Assembly: GCA_002102555.1 (NCBI GenBank) | Contig: MCFL01000024.1 | Span: forward strand, 248,001-312,000 | DNA: 64,000 nt | Origin: Catenaria anguillulae PL171 | Lineage: Eukaryota; Blastocladiomycota; Blastocladiomycetes; Blastocladiales; Catenariaceae | Reading direction: 5' to 3' | Shown: positions 31,105 through 42,800 of the stretch, piece after piece | How positions within the stretch are numbered: position 1 is the first letter of the stretch | How the letters are laid out: the number at the start of each line of letters is the position of its first letter | Program-made: the position numbers and the translations under genes | Notes under the pieces: model-generated | Seen by the model: the letters and a program-made list of their open reading frames with translations, nothing else | The model's database searches: none | Told to the model about the DNA's origin: nothing

Positions 31105-34100
31105 CTACCGACCTGGAGATGGCGGTGCAAGGGACTCGCGCGTCTTTTCCCCGACATAGGGACCGGCCGCCTTTGCCGCCTCAATCGCTCCAGCATCCAA
31201 GTCTATTTTACTGCTCCGCGACCCTGCCCGAACACGACTCACAACCGACGACTTGCGTGACACGTCTGGATTCGCCCGGCGAACTCGCGGCCTGACCAGC
31301 GGCTTGTTTGGATCACCCTGGCCAGTGTCCGGCCCGCCTTCTTCAGCGACATTAACCAAGCCATCGCCCTTGATGGAAGGCGGCTCCTTGACCTTGGGAG
31401 GGCGCGGTTTTCCTGTGCTGCCTTCTTTGGACGTGCCAGACTTGCTCTTGCTGGGGCCGGTCGTGCCGCTCGTGGAGAAGGCTTTTCCACTCTTGACTTG
31501 GTCGATAATGGCATCGAGCTCTGGCTCGGCTGCAGAGTGACTCGCAGCGGCAGAATCGGGTTGGTTGAGTGCTTCAGTCGACTTTTTCTTGCGAGAGGCA
31601 GCCTCTTCCTCCTTCCGCTGATGAGGAAAAAAGTTTTAAATGTGAGCGAGTGAGCGAGTGAGCAGTCGACACTTTTGCACTCCAAAAGATGACCAGTGTC
31701 CGCACCTTTTTCTCGGCCTCCTTCTTCTCCATCTCAATAACCTTGGCGTACCAGGCCTTATTCTCCTCCTGCGCTATCTTGTACTGAACCGCGAAAACAT
31801 GAAACATGCCAAAGAAATCCTCCGTCTTGCTCGACTTGTCCTCGGCATACGACACGACCGCCTTCTCAAATGCTTCTTCGGCTTGCTTCCAAGACGCATC
31901 GAGCTCTTCAATGTCCTTGGTGACTTGGTCGTAAAACGGCTGCATGACCGTGATAAAGAGCTTTTCCTTTTCCGCATTCTTTTTCAGCGCTTCAAGAACC
32001 TTGTTGACGAGCTTGACCGACATTTTGAGCTCACTCAAGTTCTTTCGCACTTCAGCTTGCGAGACTTTGGACGCGGGCTCGACTGCAGACAGGGTTTCGA
32101 GAAAGCCAGCCGTGTCTGGGAACTTGGCTTCCAACAGCTCGATGAGATAATGGAGGAGTGTGTGTTTCCGACCATTTGCATTTGAATTGGATTTGACGTC
32201 GCCAAGCTGTTGAATGGGGAAAAGCCGTCAACAACTGCCAAGACTAAACACGAGAGAGAGAAGGAAACCGCACCTTGGACAATGTATCCAGCTTGAATCC
32301 ATAGGCTCCACCTCGATTGCCAGTGTTCATGTAATTCCCTAGCGCCAAGACGACCCGTAGCACTTCCTTGAACTTTGTGCTCTCCAACACCTGCTCGCTC
32401 GCCAGCCGCACCGCCCTGACTGCATGCTTGATGTCACCGACGCTTTCCTCCACGCTGCTCTTGAGCAGCATGCACTTGAGCCGATCCTCAAACATGGGCA
32501 CCCTGCTTGCCTCCCAAATGAACCGATCGGGAACCGCCAGCTTTTCCACCTCCTTGGCAAACTCTTGCAAGGAAGCAATCTCGTCGGCTTGTGGCATGTA
32601 CTTGAGCAGCTCGGGGATGGTATCCAAAGGAATCGTGTCCATGTTGGCCGCTGACACGGCCTTGATGATATCCGTGTACTCGAGCTTGAGCTTCTTGAGC
32701 AAAATGTTACAGTTTTGCGCCTTTTTCGGATCAATCACGGAAATGGCCGTGGGCTTTGCGTCCTTCTTTTCCTCGGCCAAGTTGCCCGTGCTGCCTGCAG
32801 CAGCCGCAGCGGCCTTTGGCTTTGCTTGAGCCGCAGCAAACAGGTCTTCAAATGCAGCAGAGTCCAGGCGGGCGTGAACGGGAGCATCGTCAATGGCTTT
32901 CCAAATTGTGCTTGCGGCAGCGGGCGCGGGAAGTTTGGACCAGTTGAGGCCTCGCAGCGGTTTGCTGGACATATTGGTCTTTTTCGGCGCTGGTCCGGCC
33001 GGCGCGGCGGGTGCCCGAAATGCGCCAGGCGGTGGCGGAGCGCCAGGCGGTGGCGGCGGACCAGGGGGACCTATGTACAGACATGCTGCGGTGTGAGAAC
33101 CAAACAAAGGAAAAGCCGTTGAGAAAGAAACAAACCTCCTGGACGAGCCATTCCTGGTGGGGGTGGAGGAGGCGGCGGGCCGCCTGAGAAACAGTGTTGA
33201 ACAAGTGGTTAGCGGCTTCAATCGCGTCGACCGTGGCGTTCCCACACGCACCCATGCCTGGAGGAGGAGGAGGAGGCGGAGGGCCACCTAAAAAGATGGT
33301 GCAGGTCAAGGTAAATTGGGCCGCCCATTACACAAGATGTGAATAGTCGGATCGTACCCATTCCTGGAGGAGGCGGGGGAGGCGGCGGGCCACCTAAGGC
33401 ACGCGAAAAAGAGTGAGCGAAAAGCAAATCAATACAGAGACATGAAACGCTGGTGCATACCCATGCCAGGAGGAGGTGGTGGTGGTGGCGGCGGGCCACC
33501 TTTGAGTAATTGACCAAAAGTTTGGATTCAAGTGAGTGCGTATCAACAGCAAGCGAAGGGACTGAAACTGCGCACCTATGCCTGGAGGCGGAGGAGGCGG
33601 AGGAGGCGGAGGAGGAGGACCTGTTGAAACGGCACGTCAAGACAGATTCCCGATTGTGGATGGAATGATTGAATGGTGCACATACCGCCCATTCCAGGCG
33701 GTGGAGGTGGTGGTGGAGGCGGGCCACCTAACAGAACACACTGTTGAGCCGTTTGAAAGTGCTGCAAAGCATTCCCAGTCGAACGTACCCATGCCGGACG
33801 GTGGCGGTGGAGGTGGAGGAGGTGGTGGTGGCGGCCCAGTGCCTAAAGGATTCGGCGGTGGAGGCGGTGGCCCAGACCCACCGAGCGGATTCGGAGGTGG
33901 GGGCGGTGGCGGTGCTCCGCCAGATGTGCTCACACCGCCTCCCTCGAGAGCTAAACGCTGGATGTTGGCCAGCTGCCTCGCAGCCTCATCGCCATTGTCA
34001 AAGCGCTCTCGTAACAATCTCTCGAGCTCGGCCACTTGCCTTTTCAACACGCCCACGTCCCTGCTCACCTTGCTAATCTCTTCCTCGCGATCCTTGACCT

Positions 34101-35896
34101 TGCTCTCCTCCTTGCCCAACTTGTCCTTCAACTCTGCCACCTCCAGTTGCGACTGCTGAATCATCTTCTTGCGCTTTTCCTCAGCATCGTGATCGGGTGC
34201 AGGCACTGCCGCAAGCAGCTTATCCACAGGCAAACTGGCGACTGTCGCTGCTGGATCCGGATCTGTCCCGCTATCCGACCGCTGCAACACGACCTGCTGG
34301 ACCAATGTGTCAAGGACGACCCAATACTTTCGCGCACGATGTGGGTTACCGGGCAAGAGCGCTAAATGCCGCAGAATCGAGTGCAAGTGTCGGTGAGCCT
34401 TTGCGTGTTGCAGGGCAGACATGAGTGCCGTGAAGATGGATTGCGGGTCGTCCGAGTCGAGCGATTTCACGTCAAGGCGAGACAGCAGTTCTGACTCGTC
34501 TGCGTCGGCAGCGTTTTCAAAGATTTCAATTTGGCGCTCGAGGTGAGAAGAGTCGGCACACGCGACGAGTTTCTATGTAATATTTGTGTGTGTGAGACGT
34601 GACATGCCACCAAATAGACGTCAGTTTCGGAGGTGTGCAGCATTTGAGGAGAAAATTGACGCACACTGAGAGCCTCCTCCAACCCGCACATGTACATTTC
34701 ATACCGGACGTGCATCCTCAAGTCCAATCCCGCTGCAAACTTTCCCGCCCCGCCGCACACAAGCGCATTGATGAACCCGAGCGATGCAATTTGCAAGTCG
34801 ATTATTTGTTGCGCAACGCTCACGGTATTTGTGTGTACCATCTGGACAGGCGACGATCCACCGCTGGCACCGCTAATCCCAGCCTGTCCTGCGGCCGACC
34901 CTGTTGTTGGCGACATCGGCGCGGCGGTTGCCGGCTCAAGCAACATGCATTTGATGAGCACATCGAACCGGTTGCCGAGTCCCATGGCTTCCATGAGTTG
35001 CGCCATTGTGTCGAGTACCAGCGCGTGTCCGCCAGGAATGAAGCACAGCGCGGCAAAGATTTCCATGACGAGGGTTTTGGCCTTGAGGTTGGACGAGCGC
35101 AGAGCAAGGGCAATGGTGATGAGGTTATCGAGAGACTCGAGGACAGCGGCGAGTCCAGGCTTGTTGTTCATGATTGACTTTATGCACTTGATGATGAGTT
35201 CTTCCATTGAGTCGTGGCTGCAAAGCAAAATAGAACGGGAATCATTCAGTCCAGACTCACTTGCATGTCTTGTGGTTGTGCCGAACAGATTCAAGCGAAC
35301 ATACATTCTCTGAATCTCCAAATCCTCGAGCATGGAAAACAGGAGCTTCAATCCGCCGGCATTGATAAACGCCGTGATCCAACTAATGGGCCGTGACCGG
35401 AGCACCACGACCAAGTTGCGCACGACATCCTCGGTCGGGTTGTCCTTGAGCTGCTGCAGTTCCGGGAGCGACTGCTGCTGCCCGAGTTTGTGGTCGCGAA
35501 TGTGCGACTGAAGCAGCTGCCATTTGCGCTCGTCAGACATGGCGCGCATGCCTGACTTCTTTTCTTCACTAAGCCCGAGTTCCTCCTACACATTTGATGT
35601 CGTCGGTCGAGGTGCGCCTGTGAGCGGAAGGGGAATCGCGTGCGACAAAGGCGACGACAACGACGAACCATGACGATCTCGAGCCCGGCCTCTAAATCCT
35701 CCTTGCTCGGCAGTGGCATATCCTCGGGACCTGACCCAGGCGCTCCTCCCGCGCCTGCAGATGTGGGCGATCCATGTGGCGACGCGTGCGTGCCACCAGT
35801 GGACGTGGAAACGGGTCGAGGGGACTTGACCGCGTCCTTCAAGTACCTGGCCTTGAGCTGCTCGGCCTTTTCGGGCCGGCTCGAGTTGTTTCCCAT
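31105..35896 (-). CDS. Diaphanous-type formin A, with FH1 micro-exon array
   Basis: Thirteen exons on the minus strand: 35896-35669, 35585-35305, 35217-34665, 34572-33789, six micro-exons between 33727 and 33136, 33070-32274, 32206-31706, 31617-31105. Total 1,300 residues, exact in phase. Formins nucleate and elongate unbranched actin. Domains: GBD/FH3 about 75-430 (EELGLSEEKKSGMRAMSDER, then HDSMEELIIKCIKSIMNNKP); coiled coil about 470-570 (QSQLEVAELKDKLGKEESK); FH1 polyproline about 580-730; FH2 about 730-1130 (KPLRGLNWSKLPAP, VLALGNYMNTGNRGGAYGFK, HTLLHYLIELLE); DAD about 1163 (ELDAIIDQVKSGKAF). The autoinhibitory GBD and DAD pair implies Rho-GTPase control. Divergent from TRM61 with 275 bp between their starts. 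The same architecture recurs in formin B. Confidence 0.9.
33136..33727 (-). repeat. Tandem array of six phase-1 FH1 micro-exons (formin A)
   Basis: Six exons of 42, 45, 39, 36, 36 and 48 nt (33727-33686, 33620-33576, 33499-33461, 33393-33358, 33287-33252, 33183-33136). Each encodes about GGPPPPPPPPGM(G), each starts and ends in phase 1, and most start GTGGCCC after an AG acceptor and end GGCATGG before GT. The introns are unlike one another in sequence, so only the exons and splice edges are repeated. Confidence 0.85.
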
Positions 35897-36171
35897 GGTG
35901 GGCGAGTTGAGCTCAGTGGCGGAAATGCATTCAGAGATGGGTGGGTGTTCAGCCGTTGGATTGTTGTTTCGTGCGTGTGTGTGACTGCCAAGTTGTCTTG
36001 GAAAGAGGTTCAGGTGTTACGCGCGCTTAGCTGGAAACTGTGCACGTGATTCAATGTGATGCATATGTACAACACCTCCAGGCAGACAGATTGGATGGCG
36101 CGGCTCGGTTGGCGACGACGATGATTTTGGCTCAACTCACAGACACCCAATGAAACCACCCAAAGAACACC

Positions 36172-37276
36172 ATGCCCTTCCTGACGCTAACCGACACAAT
36201 CCAAGCGGGCGACCTCGCCATCCTGTACCGCGGACACAACGACCTTTTGCCACTGACCATTGTGCCCGGCGAAGTGATCAACGGCAAGGGCGGGTCCTTC
36301 AAGCACGACGACTTTATCGGCAAACCCTGGGGCTCGAAATTCGGCGGCCATAATGGCAAGGGCCACGTGACGATCCTGCAGCCCACTCCGGAACTATGGA
36401 CGCTGTCGCTGCCGCACCGCACGCAGATTCTGTACCAGGCCGACATTTCCATCATCATGATGCGGCTCCGGTTGAAGCCCGGGATGAAGGTGCTCGAGAG
36501 TGGCACGGGCAGTGGCTCATTTTCGCACTCGCTTGTCAGGGCCGTTGCACCCGCGGGGCACTTGTACACGTTTGAGTACCATGAGGCCAGGGCAAGTGCA
36601 GCTCGGTATGTTCGCCCACGCATTTGTTTGTTGCACTTCCGTTCGCACTCCGCTGATTGATTTCTGATCCCTCATCATCAGTGACGAATTCAACCGCCAC
36701 GGTCTCTCACACTGCGTGACTGTCGAGCACCGCGACGTTTGCGCATCGGGCTTTCCGCCCTCCCTCGACTCGACCTGTGACGCGGCGTTTCTGGACCTGC
36801 CGGCCCCCTGGGAAGCCGTGCCCGCCGCTGCGCGCGCCTTGCGCACCGACACGACCACGCGCATCTGCTGCTTTTCGCCGTGCATTGAGCAAGTGGCGCG
36901 CACGGCCGATGCGTTGCGTGCGGCCGGGTTTGTGGATGTGGAAATGGTCGAGTGTTTGTTGAGGGAACATGACGTGCGGACCGTGTCGATGCGCACGGCA
37001 GATGCGGGCAGGGGATTGAAGGGGAGGAGGTTGGCAAAACCCGATGGAGAAAAGGCCGCAGAGTTGGTTGCGGCGGGCGGAGACGAGGTGGTGCGGGGCG
37101 GCGAGGTTGAGGGCAAGGATGTCTTGACTACGACAAGTGTAAGGATGAGGCAGGATGCTAGGGGGCATACCAGTTACCTCACCTTTGCGACCATGCTGCC
37201 CAAGGTCGTGGACGAGGTGGACAACGGTGCAGATCAGCCAGAGGCGGAGGCGGTGGCCGATGGCGAGCAGGCGTAA
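36172..37276 (+). CDS. TRM61: tRNA (adenine-58-N1)-methyltransferase catalytic subunit
   Basis: Two exons (36172-36605, 36682-37276; 76 bp intron) give 342 residues. An N-terminal beta domain (LTDTIQAGDLAILYRGHNDL) and GKPWGSKFGGHNGKGHVTIL precede the Rossmann methyltransferase. Its SAM motif is VLESGTGSGSFSHSLVRAVA, followed by LYTFEYHEARA and the FLDLPAPWEAVPAA active-site motif, then ICCFSPCIEQVARTADALRA. This is the Trm61/Gcd14 subunit that, with Trm6, makes m1A58 in tRNAs, including initiator tRNA-Met. The C-terminus extends into an acidic low-complexity tail after the usual YLTFATM end. It is divergent from formin A across a 275 bp shared promoter. Confidence 0.93.
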
Positions 37277-37814
37277 ATGTCGTTACTTGTGGTGATTTTA
37301 TTGATGTATCGTGATCGTTTAGACTTGCCCAATTCTGGTTTCAGCCTTGGTGGCGTCCACTTCGACTTGTGACAAGATCGAAAGACAATGCCACGAATGA
37401 ATGGGATGAAAACTTGTGTGATGTATGGACAAATATTGTGCAAAAGCAGCGATATCAGGCTGGGAATCAAATGTGTGGTGGAATGCGGTAAGAACAGGGA
37501 AAGGCTGACCCAAGACGTCAAATGATGTGATTGATGGAGGAAGAGATTACCTAGAGAATGATGCATGGAATGAGGATACACAAAATGAAGCGGGAACGAG
37601 CGACACATGGATTGGTTGATCTTGCTGACCAAACTGCAGATGGAGCGAAATTGTGGCGAACCAGCGCACATGGGTGAATAGAGGGGAAAAATGGACAGTT
37701 GACACGCAATACCAGAGAGAGAACATCAGGGGAAGGAGGCCACCTACTGCACACGGATTCAAGCGTGAAGAGCTGTTGGGCGAAATGAGCCGTTCCAGGG
37801 CAAAAAGACAAGGT
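37277..37814. other. Intergenic region between convergent genes
   Basis: 538 bases between TRM61 (plus) and a minus-strand membrane protein gene. Short open frames exist but nothing is recognisable. Confidence 0.35.
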
Positions 37815-39365
37815 TCAGATTTGAAGTGGCGACAAGGACGTTGACCTTGGCAGCGCCTTGACAGGCCCAATCTGCGGCGACCCAAAGTAACTTCCCGTGC
37901 CTGAACTTGTTGCCGACATCACAGACGGTGGTGCCGACCCGCGCACACCCACGGGAAACATGTGCGACAAGGACGTGGACCTGTGGGTCGACGGAATCAG
38001 CGGTGCTGACCCAGTGGTTGACGCAGAGAATGCTCGTGACGGAGTCATCCCAGGTGCCCTGTGGCTCGATGCAATCGAGGAGGATGGCCCAACGGTGGCC
38101 ACGGACGCAAACGAGGCAACCGACGACGCGGTGCTTGACGGCCGCACCGTTGCCGACGACGCGATCGAGCAGTAGCTTGAAGCAGGCGACGCCGAGAGGG
38201 GGGAGGAAGAGTAGTCGGAGGCAATCGACATGCACGAGCTGCCCGTGTTGCACACGCGAAGAAGGGCCGGCTGAGGCAGTTGAGGGACGGGCGGAGCGAG
38301 TTGGAGCGCGTCGAGAAAGTCAATGGTTGAATTTGAATCGGCCATATCGAGTGGGGAGAAGATTGCAGAGGAAGGTGCCGGGATCCACTGGATCGAGTGA
38401 ACAGTTTGGCGCTTCGTGGCGACGACATCGAGCGTGTCGTCGTAGCCGCCAATTTGGGAGTCTTGGGCCAGGCTGGTGTTGATGGTCAGCCCTGCTGGAA
38501 GCGGTAGCTGGGGAGGGACTTGCAGGAGCGGCGTGATTGGCGAGGAGGACGACGATGACGATGGGCTGGGAGCAAGGGTCGCCGACGAAGAGCCTTTGCT
38601 GTTGCCCATGGTCGATGAAAGAGCTGCAACTGATCTGCTTGCGGGCGGACGAGCAATGCCACCCCCACGATGACCGCTGCCGCTGAGCGGGCGCTTCACT
38701 GCGGGTGCGGTCGCCGCTGATCCGATACCACCCAAGTACGCTTGATGATGCGGGCTGTAGAACCGGTTACTTGACATTGTGCCCCGGTGCGCGGCAGCAT
38801 ACATGGCGCCGCTACCTTCTTGAGCCCTTGCCATGCTTGATACTTGACCCTGTCGTCCCGCCAACCCATTGATTGTCGCCACTCGTGTCGGATCACGGCC
38901 AGCAACAACGCCGCCACCGCCACCGCCACCGCCACCGCTGCGCATGTTGGCCAAGGCGGCCATGGTAAGACGATGCCTGCGACGCCGTAAGTAATGCCTC
39001 AACACGATGGTACCAACACACATGGCAAAGACACACACAAGAACGAGCGCCAGGATCACGCCGGCGTCCCACCTGAAAGCGAACGCGTCGCCCGAGGATT
39101 TCATGCCATCGTTGACGGGTTGTGCGTCGGCAACGGAACTGGGTGGTGGAGTGGGATCGCCGTTGGGGTCAATGGGCTTGTTGTTGCCGGCGCTTCGGAA
39201 GGTCATTGTGTGAAGCAGCTTGGGCACAGTAACGTTGCAACCAATTCCACGGCTGGATTGCCATGGGTGGGTAATGGTCAAGTTCCGCCGCATTGCGCGT
39301 TGGGCGGCCAGGGCCAGGAGAGGTTGCATGTCACTGTCACAGTGATTGTGGACCTTCTCGGCCAA
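37815..39365 (-). CDS. Single-pass membrane protein with Ser-rich tail
   Basis: An open minus-strand frame of up to 516 residues. About 105 residues (with NLTITHP and CNVTVPK, possible N-glycosylation sites) come before one transmembrane helix, AGVILALVLVCVFAMCVGTI. The helix is followed by RHYLRRRRHR, a stop-transfer basic patch. The remaining roughly 375 residues are Ser/Ala/Pro/Gly-rich with a run of nine or more Gly, and would face the cytoplasm. I see no enzyme or receptor domain. The start is uncertain. The first ATG in the open part is at 39329, but a CTCGCAG acceptor just left of 39376 suggests an upstream exon that could supply a signal peptide. Confidence 0.6.
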   Translation of the reverse strand: MAEKVHNHCDSDMQPLLALAAQRAMRRNLTITHPWQSSRGIGCNVTVPKLLHTMTFRSAGNNKPIDPNGDPTPPPSSVADAQPVNDGMKSSGDAFAFRWDAGVILALVLVCVFAMCVGTIVLRHYLRRRRHRLTMAALANMRSGGGGGGGGGVVAGRDPTRVATINGLAGRQGQVSSMARAQEGSGAMYAAAHRGTMSSNRFYSPHHQAYLGGIGSAATAPAVKRPLSGSGHRGGGIARPPASRSVAALSSTMGNSKGSSSATLAPSPSSSSSSSPITPLLQVPPQLPLPAGLTINTSLAQDSQIGGYDDTLDVVATKRQTVHSIQWIPAPSSAIFSPLDMADSNSTIDFLDALQLAPPVPQLPQPALLRVCNTGSSCMSIASDYSSSPLSASPASSYCSIASSATVRPSSTASSVASFASVATVGPSSSIASSHRAPGMTPSRAFSASTTGSAPLIPSTHRSTSLSHMFPVGVRGSAPPSVMSATSSGTGSYFGSPQIGPVKALPRSTSLSPLQI

Positions 39366-39833
39366 GGTTGACTGCGAGTGCTAAGCTACTAGCTATTATA
39401 GCATAGAAATGTCACATGAAATGCGGTCATTTCAGATGTCAAGTTGTCAATGGGTCGTCTCAACATCATGACACGGCCCATGAACATATATGGAAGTTGA
39501 TGGAATCGCCACGGAAGCATCGGGTCGGGGTGTGGACATGCATGCAGACACAGACACTGAGGAGTGTCGTGCACCATCCAGAAAATGTATGCGAAAGCAT
39601 TAGACAGCCAAAACACAATGTACCGGCAATGGCATCGACCAACACTCGACGACCCTGTGCATTGTTCTTTTCACACTGAATGCCACAATCGACCCCAGCA
39701 GTTTGATTCTTCACTTTGATCTCCTCCCTCCCCACACCTTCACACCAACACCCACGCCCACGCCCACGACCACGCCACAACTCAACTCAACTCAACGCAG
39801 CCGTCCAGAGATCCCAACCACATCCCAAAGCCA
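39366..39833. promoter_or_regulatory. Upstream region of formin B
   Basis: 468 bases between divergent genes. The last 100 bases before the formin B ATG carry short direct repeats (CCACGCCCACGCCCACGACC, then CTCAACTCAACTCAACGCAG). Nothing else is recognisable. Confidence 0.35.
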
Positions 39834-42800
39834 ATGAATTTCCTCAAGAAACTCAAAGGCGGCGGCTCCTCCTCCAACCTGCACTCGTCGTCCGCTTCCG
39901 GAAACTCGTCCCGCGATGATCTCCACCCCGGGAGTGGCGCAAATGGGTCCTCTGGGTCGCTCGGCATCCCCGGATCCGGGTCCGGGTTTGGCGGCCAAGC
40001 TCGCCGCCTGTCAAACAACATGTCGACCATGTTTCGCCGTCGCTCCGCCTCTTCCATCGAAGAAGTCTACGTCGGCGGAGCTGCGCCCGGTGATCGCACC
40101 TCGTATGGTGCAAGAGAGGTGACGCAAGGGGCTGGTGCAGGACCATACACGGGCGTGCCGAGCTTTGCCACTTCATCACCCGCACTCGTCAACGGTACCG
40201 GCACTGGGTCTACATTGCGCCGGTCCCGATCAAATGCAGGCTACCATGCGCCATTTCCAGGGGCAAACGGTGGTGCACAATCCGGCTCGGACGAACATGT
40301 CAACCCAACCTCCCCCACAAACCTCGACTCGCCCTTTCTCAACCAATCGCCCTCGGCCTTTGACGAAGTTCCACCCGACTTTTTCGACACACCTGACTTT
40401 CAACGGTCCACCAACCCAGACCTCTTTGACCGCTTGCTCACCGAAGTCCTCGACGACATGGGCCTCAAGGACGACCCAAGACGTGCTGTAGCCGTGCTGC
40501 CCGATCGAAACAAATGGGCCATGATTTGCCAGCATGCAAAAACCCGCGGCGATCGTGCGGCCATCATGCAGGGCACCGCAAACAAGTACACGCCAGAGTA
40601 CTATGCGCGGCACTTGCCGCCCAATTCTGACAAGGTCAGCCTCAAGCTCTTGACCAGTTTGCGGGTCAGTTTGGCGACCTACACGCCACAATGGATTGCA
40701 GAGTTTTTGCAGATTGGCGGGTTGCAGGCACTGGTCCAGGTACATGCTCGGTGTGTCAACATGAGTGTATCGAGCAGCCATCAGTACGTCCTTTGTTTGA
40801 GTTTCTTGATTTGAGTCAGTTTTCGATAGACCCTGACCTTGATTTGCAACACTGTATAGGAAACAACAACTCAAATTCACCTCGATCGAAAACGAAGTCG
40901 TGCGCTGTCTCAAGGGCCTGCTCAACGTGAAACCAGGCATGCAAGCCGCCATGCAATTTCCAGAAACCATCGAGTCGCTGTGCCTGTCGCTCGATTCGGA
41001 CAATCTCACCACACGCAAGCTCGTTGCCGACGTGCTCACGGCGTTTTGCTACTTGGCGCGGCCCAGAGGCCATGAGCTCGTGCTGCGTGGCCTCGATCAC
41101 TTGGATGGCGTGCGCAAGGCCACCAGGCGGTTTGAGCCGTGGCTGGCCAACTTTGCAAATATTGTGAATGGTCGAGGCATTTTGGGTTCGTTGGTTGGGG
41201 CAACGGGTGCAACGAGGGGAATGACAGATGATGAGTTGAATGAATATGCGGTATGAGTTTCATTTGTCACCACGCTCGGTTCAACATCAAATTCACTATT
41301 GACTCGGCCCCAAAACATGTTTTTAGCTGTCCAACTTGATCCTCGTCAACGGCATTGTCCGCATCCCTACCCATCTCGAATACCGCATGCACCTGCGCAA
41401 CCAACTGCTCGGCTGCGGCCTGCAATCTACCATCGACACGGTGCGCGACTTTGCCGACGAGTACGTGAAATGGCAAATCACGCAATTCGAGGCCGACATG
41501 GCCACCGACATGGACGAGTTCAAGGACCGATGCGACGCCATTGTGCAAGATTTCGCCGACCCCATGGACCTGTTTCGTTCGCTGCTGCGTTCTGTCGAGG
41601 GCCACTCGGAGGGCATCTTTTGGCTCACGTCGCTCATGCAGCATATGCTGTGCATTCGCGGGCTCGAGCACGACGATGAGGCCACGGCTGGCATCAAGGC
41701 ACAGTACCTGCGGTTCATTGACACGGTGGTTGCCGAAATCGTGCTGGACCGCAAGGGCATTGACCCGGATTTTTCATCTCGGCACACGGTCAATGTGCAA
41801 GCCCTGATTGCCATGTTTGAAAATGCCGACAAGCTCCAGCGCGTGCAAGAGCTCAACCGCGATCTCGAGGAGCAGCTGCTCAAGATGGCTAGGGACAAGC
41901 ACCGACTTGAGCTCGAGCTGGCCGAAGGGTCCGAGGCACAGCGCGCACAGTTCATGGCGCAGATTCATGCACTCAACGAGCTGCTCAACATGTCGGAGCG
42001 CAATTTGGGCACGCTGCAAAAGCATTTGCGCGAGGCTCAGGGCAAGTATCAGGCAGCCATGGAGGTGCACGAGTCGGAGCTCGGCGAGTTGCTCGGGGCG
42101 CTGCAGGAGGAGAGTGAGGGCAAGGTCGAGACTGTTAAGGCCGCATTGAGCAAAGAGGAGAAGACGGCGGTCGCAAAGCAGCTCGAGGGCGTATTGAGCG
42201 AAAATGCGAGTTTGAGGGAACAGGTTGCCGCGTGGAAGCAAAAGGCAGAGACAGCCGCCACGCAGGTTGTGTATCCGGCGGCACCACCCACGGCCGCGGG
42301 CGCCGAACCGTCAACCTCGTCGGGAGCTCCTCCGCCACCACCGCCCCCGCCTCCACCGCCCATGCAGTTTCCAGGGGCTGGTGGAGCGGGACCACCGCCG
42401 CCTCCTCCACCACCACCACCCATGTCGTTTGGTACGTGCCCGTGGCATACTTGCTCGTTATTGCGTCGTCATTCTCACCCACAGTCGAATCTTGCAGGAC
42501 CACCGAGTATTGGCGGGCCTCCTCCTCCTCCTCCTCCTCCACCGCCGCCCATGCAGTTCCCAGGAGCAGGTGGATCAGGACCCCCGCCGCCACCGCCTCC
42601 ACCACCGGTCATGGGTGGTCCCCCGCCACCTCCACCACCGCCGCCAGTCATGGGTTCGTCAAGCTTATGTTCCCTGGGCCGTGTATAAACTGACCGCCGT
42701 TTTGCTCACTCCTGTTTCGGTTTCCAGGTGGCCCTCCTCCCCCACCGCCTCCGCCCCCAATGATGGGCGGCCCCCCGCCTCCCCCACCACCGCCGCCGAT

